Origin: Fusobacterium varium
Lineage (GTDB): Bacteria; Fusobacteriota; Fusobacteriia; Fusobacteriales; Fusobacteriaceae
Direction of reading: 5' to 3'
Length of the DNA stretch: 64,000 nt
NCBI GenBank assembly: GCA_002356455.1
Contig: AP017968.1
Coordinates: 1,178,001-1,242,000, forward strand
Shown: positions 63,847-64,000 of the stretch, in pieces
Numbering within the stretch: the stretch's first letter is position 1
Layout: each line of letters starts with the position of its first letter
Program-made: the position numbers and the translations under genes
The notes under the pieces: model-generated
Seen by the model: the letters and a program-made list of their open reading frames with translations, nothing else
What the model was told of the DNA's origin: nothing
The model's database searches: none

Positions 63847-63878
63847 AAAAAAAATGACCAGTAAATTTACTGGTCATT
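63847..63878 (-). terminator. Terminator of the symporter gene
   Basis: Perfect palindrome TGACCAGTAAATTTACTGGTCA (11-bp arms as written, 63855-63876), with a T-run on the minus strand, 26 bp after the stop at 63902. Confidence 0.8.
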
Positions 63879-63901
63879 AGGCATATATCAAATATATTTT
63901 A

Positions 63902-64000
63902 TTAAGCTTTTTGCTGTTCTTTTTTAAATACACCATTTAAAATTAAAGCAAGTGCTCCATCACCAACAACATTGCAGGCAGTACCAAAGCTATCCTGAAG
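63902..64000 (-). CDS. Dicarboxylate/amino-acid:cation symporter, C-terminal end (partial)
   Basis: The last 32 codons of a minus-strand gene that continues past the right edge. DSFGTACNVVGDGALALIL is the conserved C-terminal segment of the DAACS (GltP/SstT/DctA) family, where the FGTxxNVxGD motif binds sodium and substrate. Only this end can be judged. Confidence 0.75.
   Translation of the reverse strand, partial: LQDSFGTACNVVGDGALALILNGVFKKEQQKA

Overview
The window looks like a chromosomal segment of a Fusobacterium. The DNA is very AT-rich, A/T-ending codons dominate, translation starts carry strong GGAGG-type ribosome binding sites, and the gene set fits: a Fusobacterium-style autotransporter, tyrosine phenol-lyase, asrABC sulfite reductase, a sigma-H-like factor without sporulation genes, and a class II fructose bisphosphatase. 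The protein set would suit the F. varium / F. ulcerans group, but the species cannot be fixed from this window.

Layout. 1-6.1 kb is a housekeeping run: a penicillin-binding protein cut by the window edge, priA, def, a DivIC/FtsB-like protein and glpX, closed by a terminator. 6.5-9.5 kb holds an AGCS-type sodium/amino-acid symporter and tyrosine phenol-lyase, followed by a broken IS1182-family element. 11.3-17.2 kb holds a MocR-type regulator, a small membrane protein, a seven-tRNA operon, a small exported protein, a sigma-H-like sigma factor and a membrane phosphoesterase. 17.4-27.7 kb is a nine-gene surface-glycan (O-antigen or capsule type) operon: an arylsulfotransferase N-domain protein, an initiating sugar-phosphate transferase, five glycosyltransferases, an EpsG/Wzy-type polymerase and a Wzx flippase. 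27.8-35.0 kb is a two-component system divergent from a five-gene operon (polyprenyl-P sugar synthase, LAB_N protein, ArnT-like transferase, UDP-glucuronate 4-epimerase, UDP-glucose dehydrogenase). This reads as a galacturonate-type lipid A or core modification module, functionally parallel to pmrAB-arn. 35.0-42.3 kb carries two intact IS copies around a GNAT gene, an FMN hydroxy-acid oxidase-like gene and ptsH-ptsI. 42.4-45.1 kb is a minus-strand run of small metabolic genes. 45.3-50.2 kb is a large autotransporter gene lying between two copies of a tRNA-Met/tRNA-Ala array. 50.2-63.7 kb holds a cysteine-desulfurase-like enzyme, a CoA-disulfide reductase-like enzyme, a TPR protein, a Na/Pi symporter, potABC, a lipoprotein cyclophilin, asrABC and an aminotransferase. 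The right edge cuts a dicarboxylate/amino-acid symporter.

Most interesting observation. Upstream of the minus-strand autotransporter (45801-48698) there is a perfect 26-bp inverted repeat (48808-48833 and 48960-48985) around a 126-bp spacer. The spacer contains a near-consensus promoter (TTGACT, 17 bp, TACAAT) that currently points away from the autotransporter. Each 26-bp arm is itself two 12-bp half-sites around a 2-bp core, the architecture of serine-invertase crossover sites. I read this as an invertible promoter giving ON/OFF phase variation of the autotransporter, shown here in the OFF orientation. The recombinase is not in the window.

Other points: all three IS copies are exactly 1771 bp and all sit between convergent genes within a few bases of the stop codons, which suggests insertion into bidirectional terminators. 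The copy at 9.6 kb is inactivated by a single GAA-to-TAA change. The second tRNA array has lost its tRNA-Gly but kept the start of its leader.
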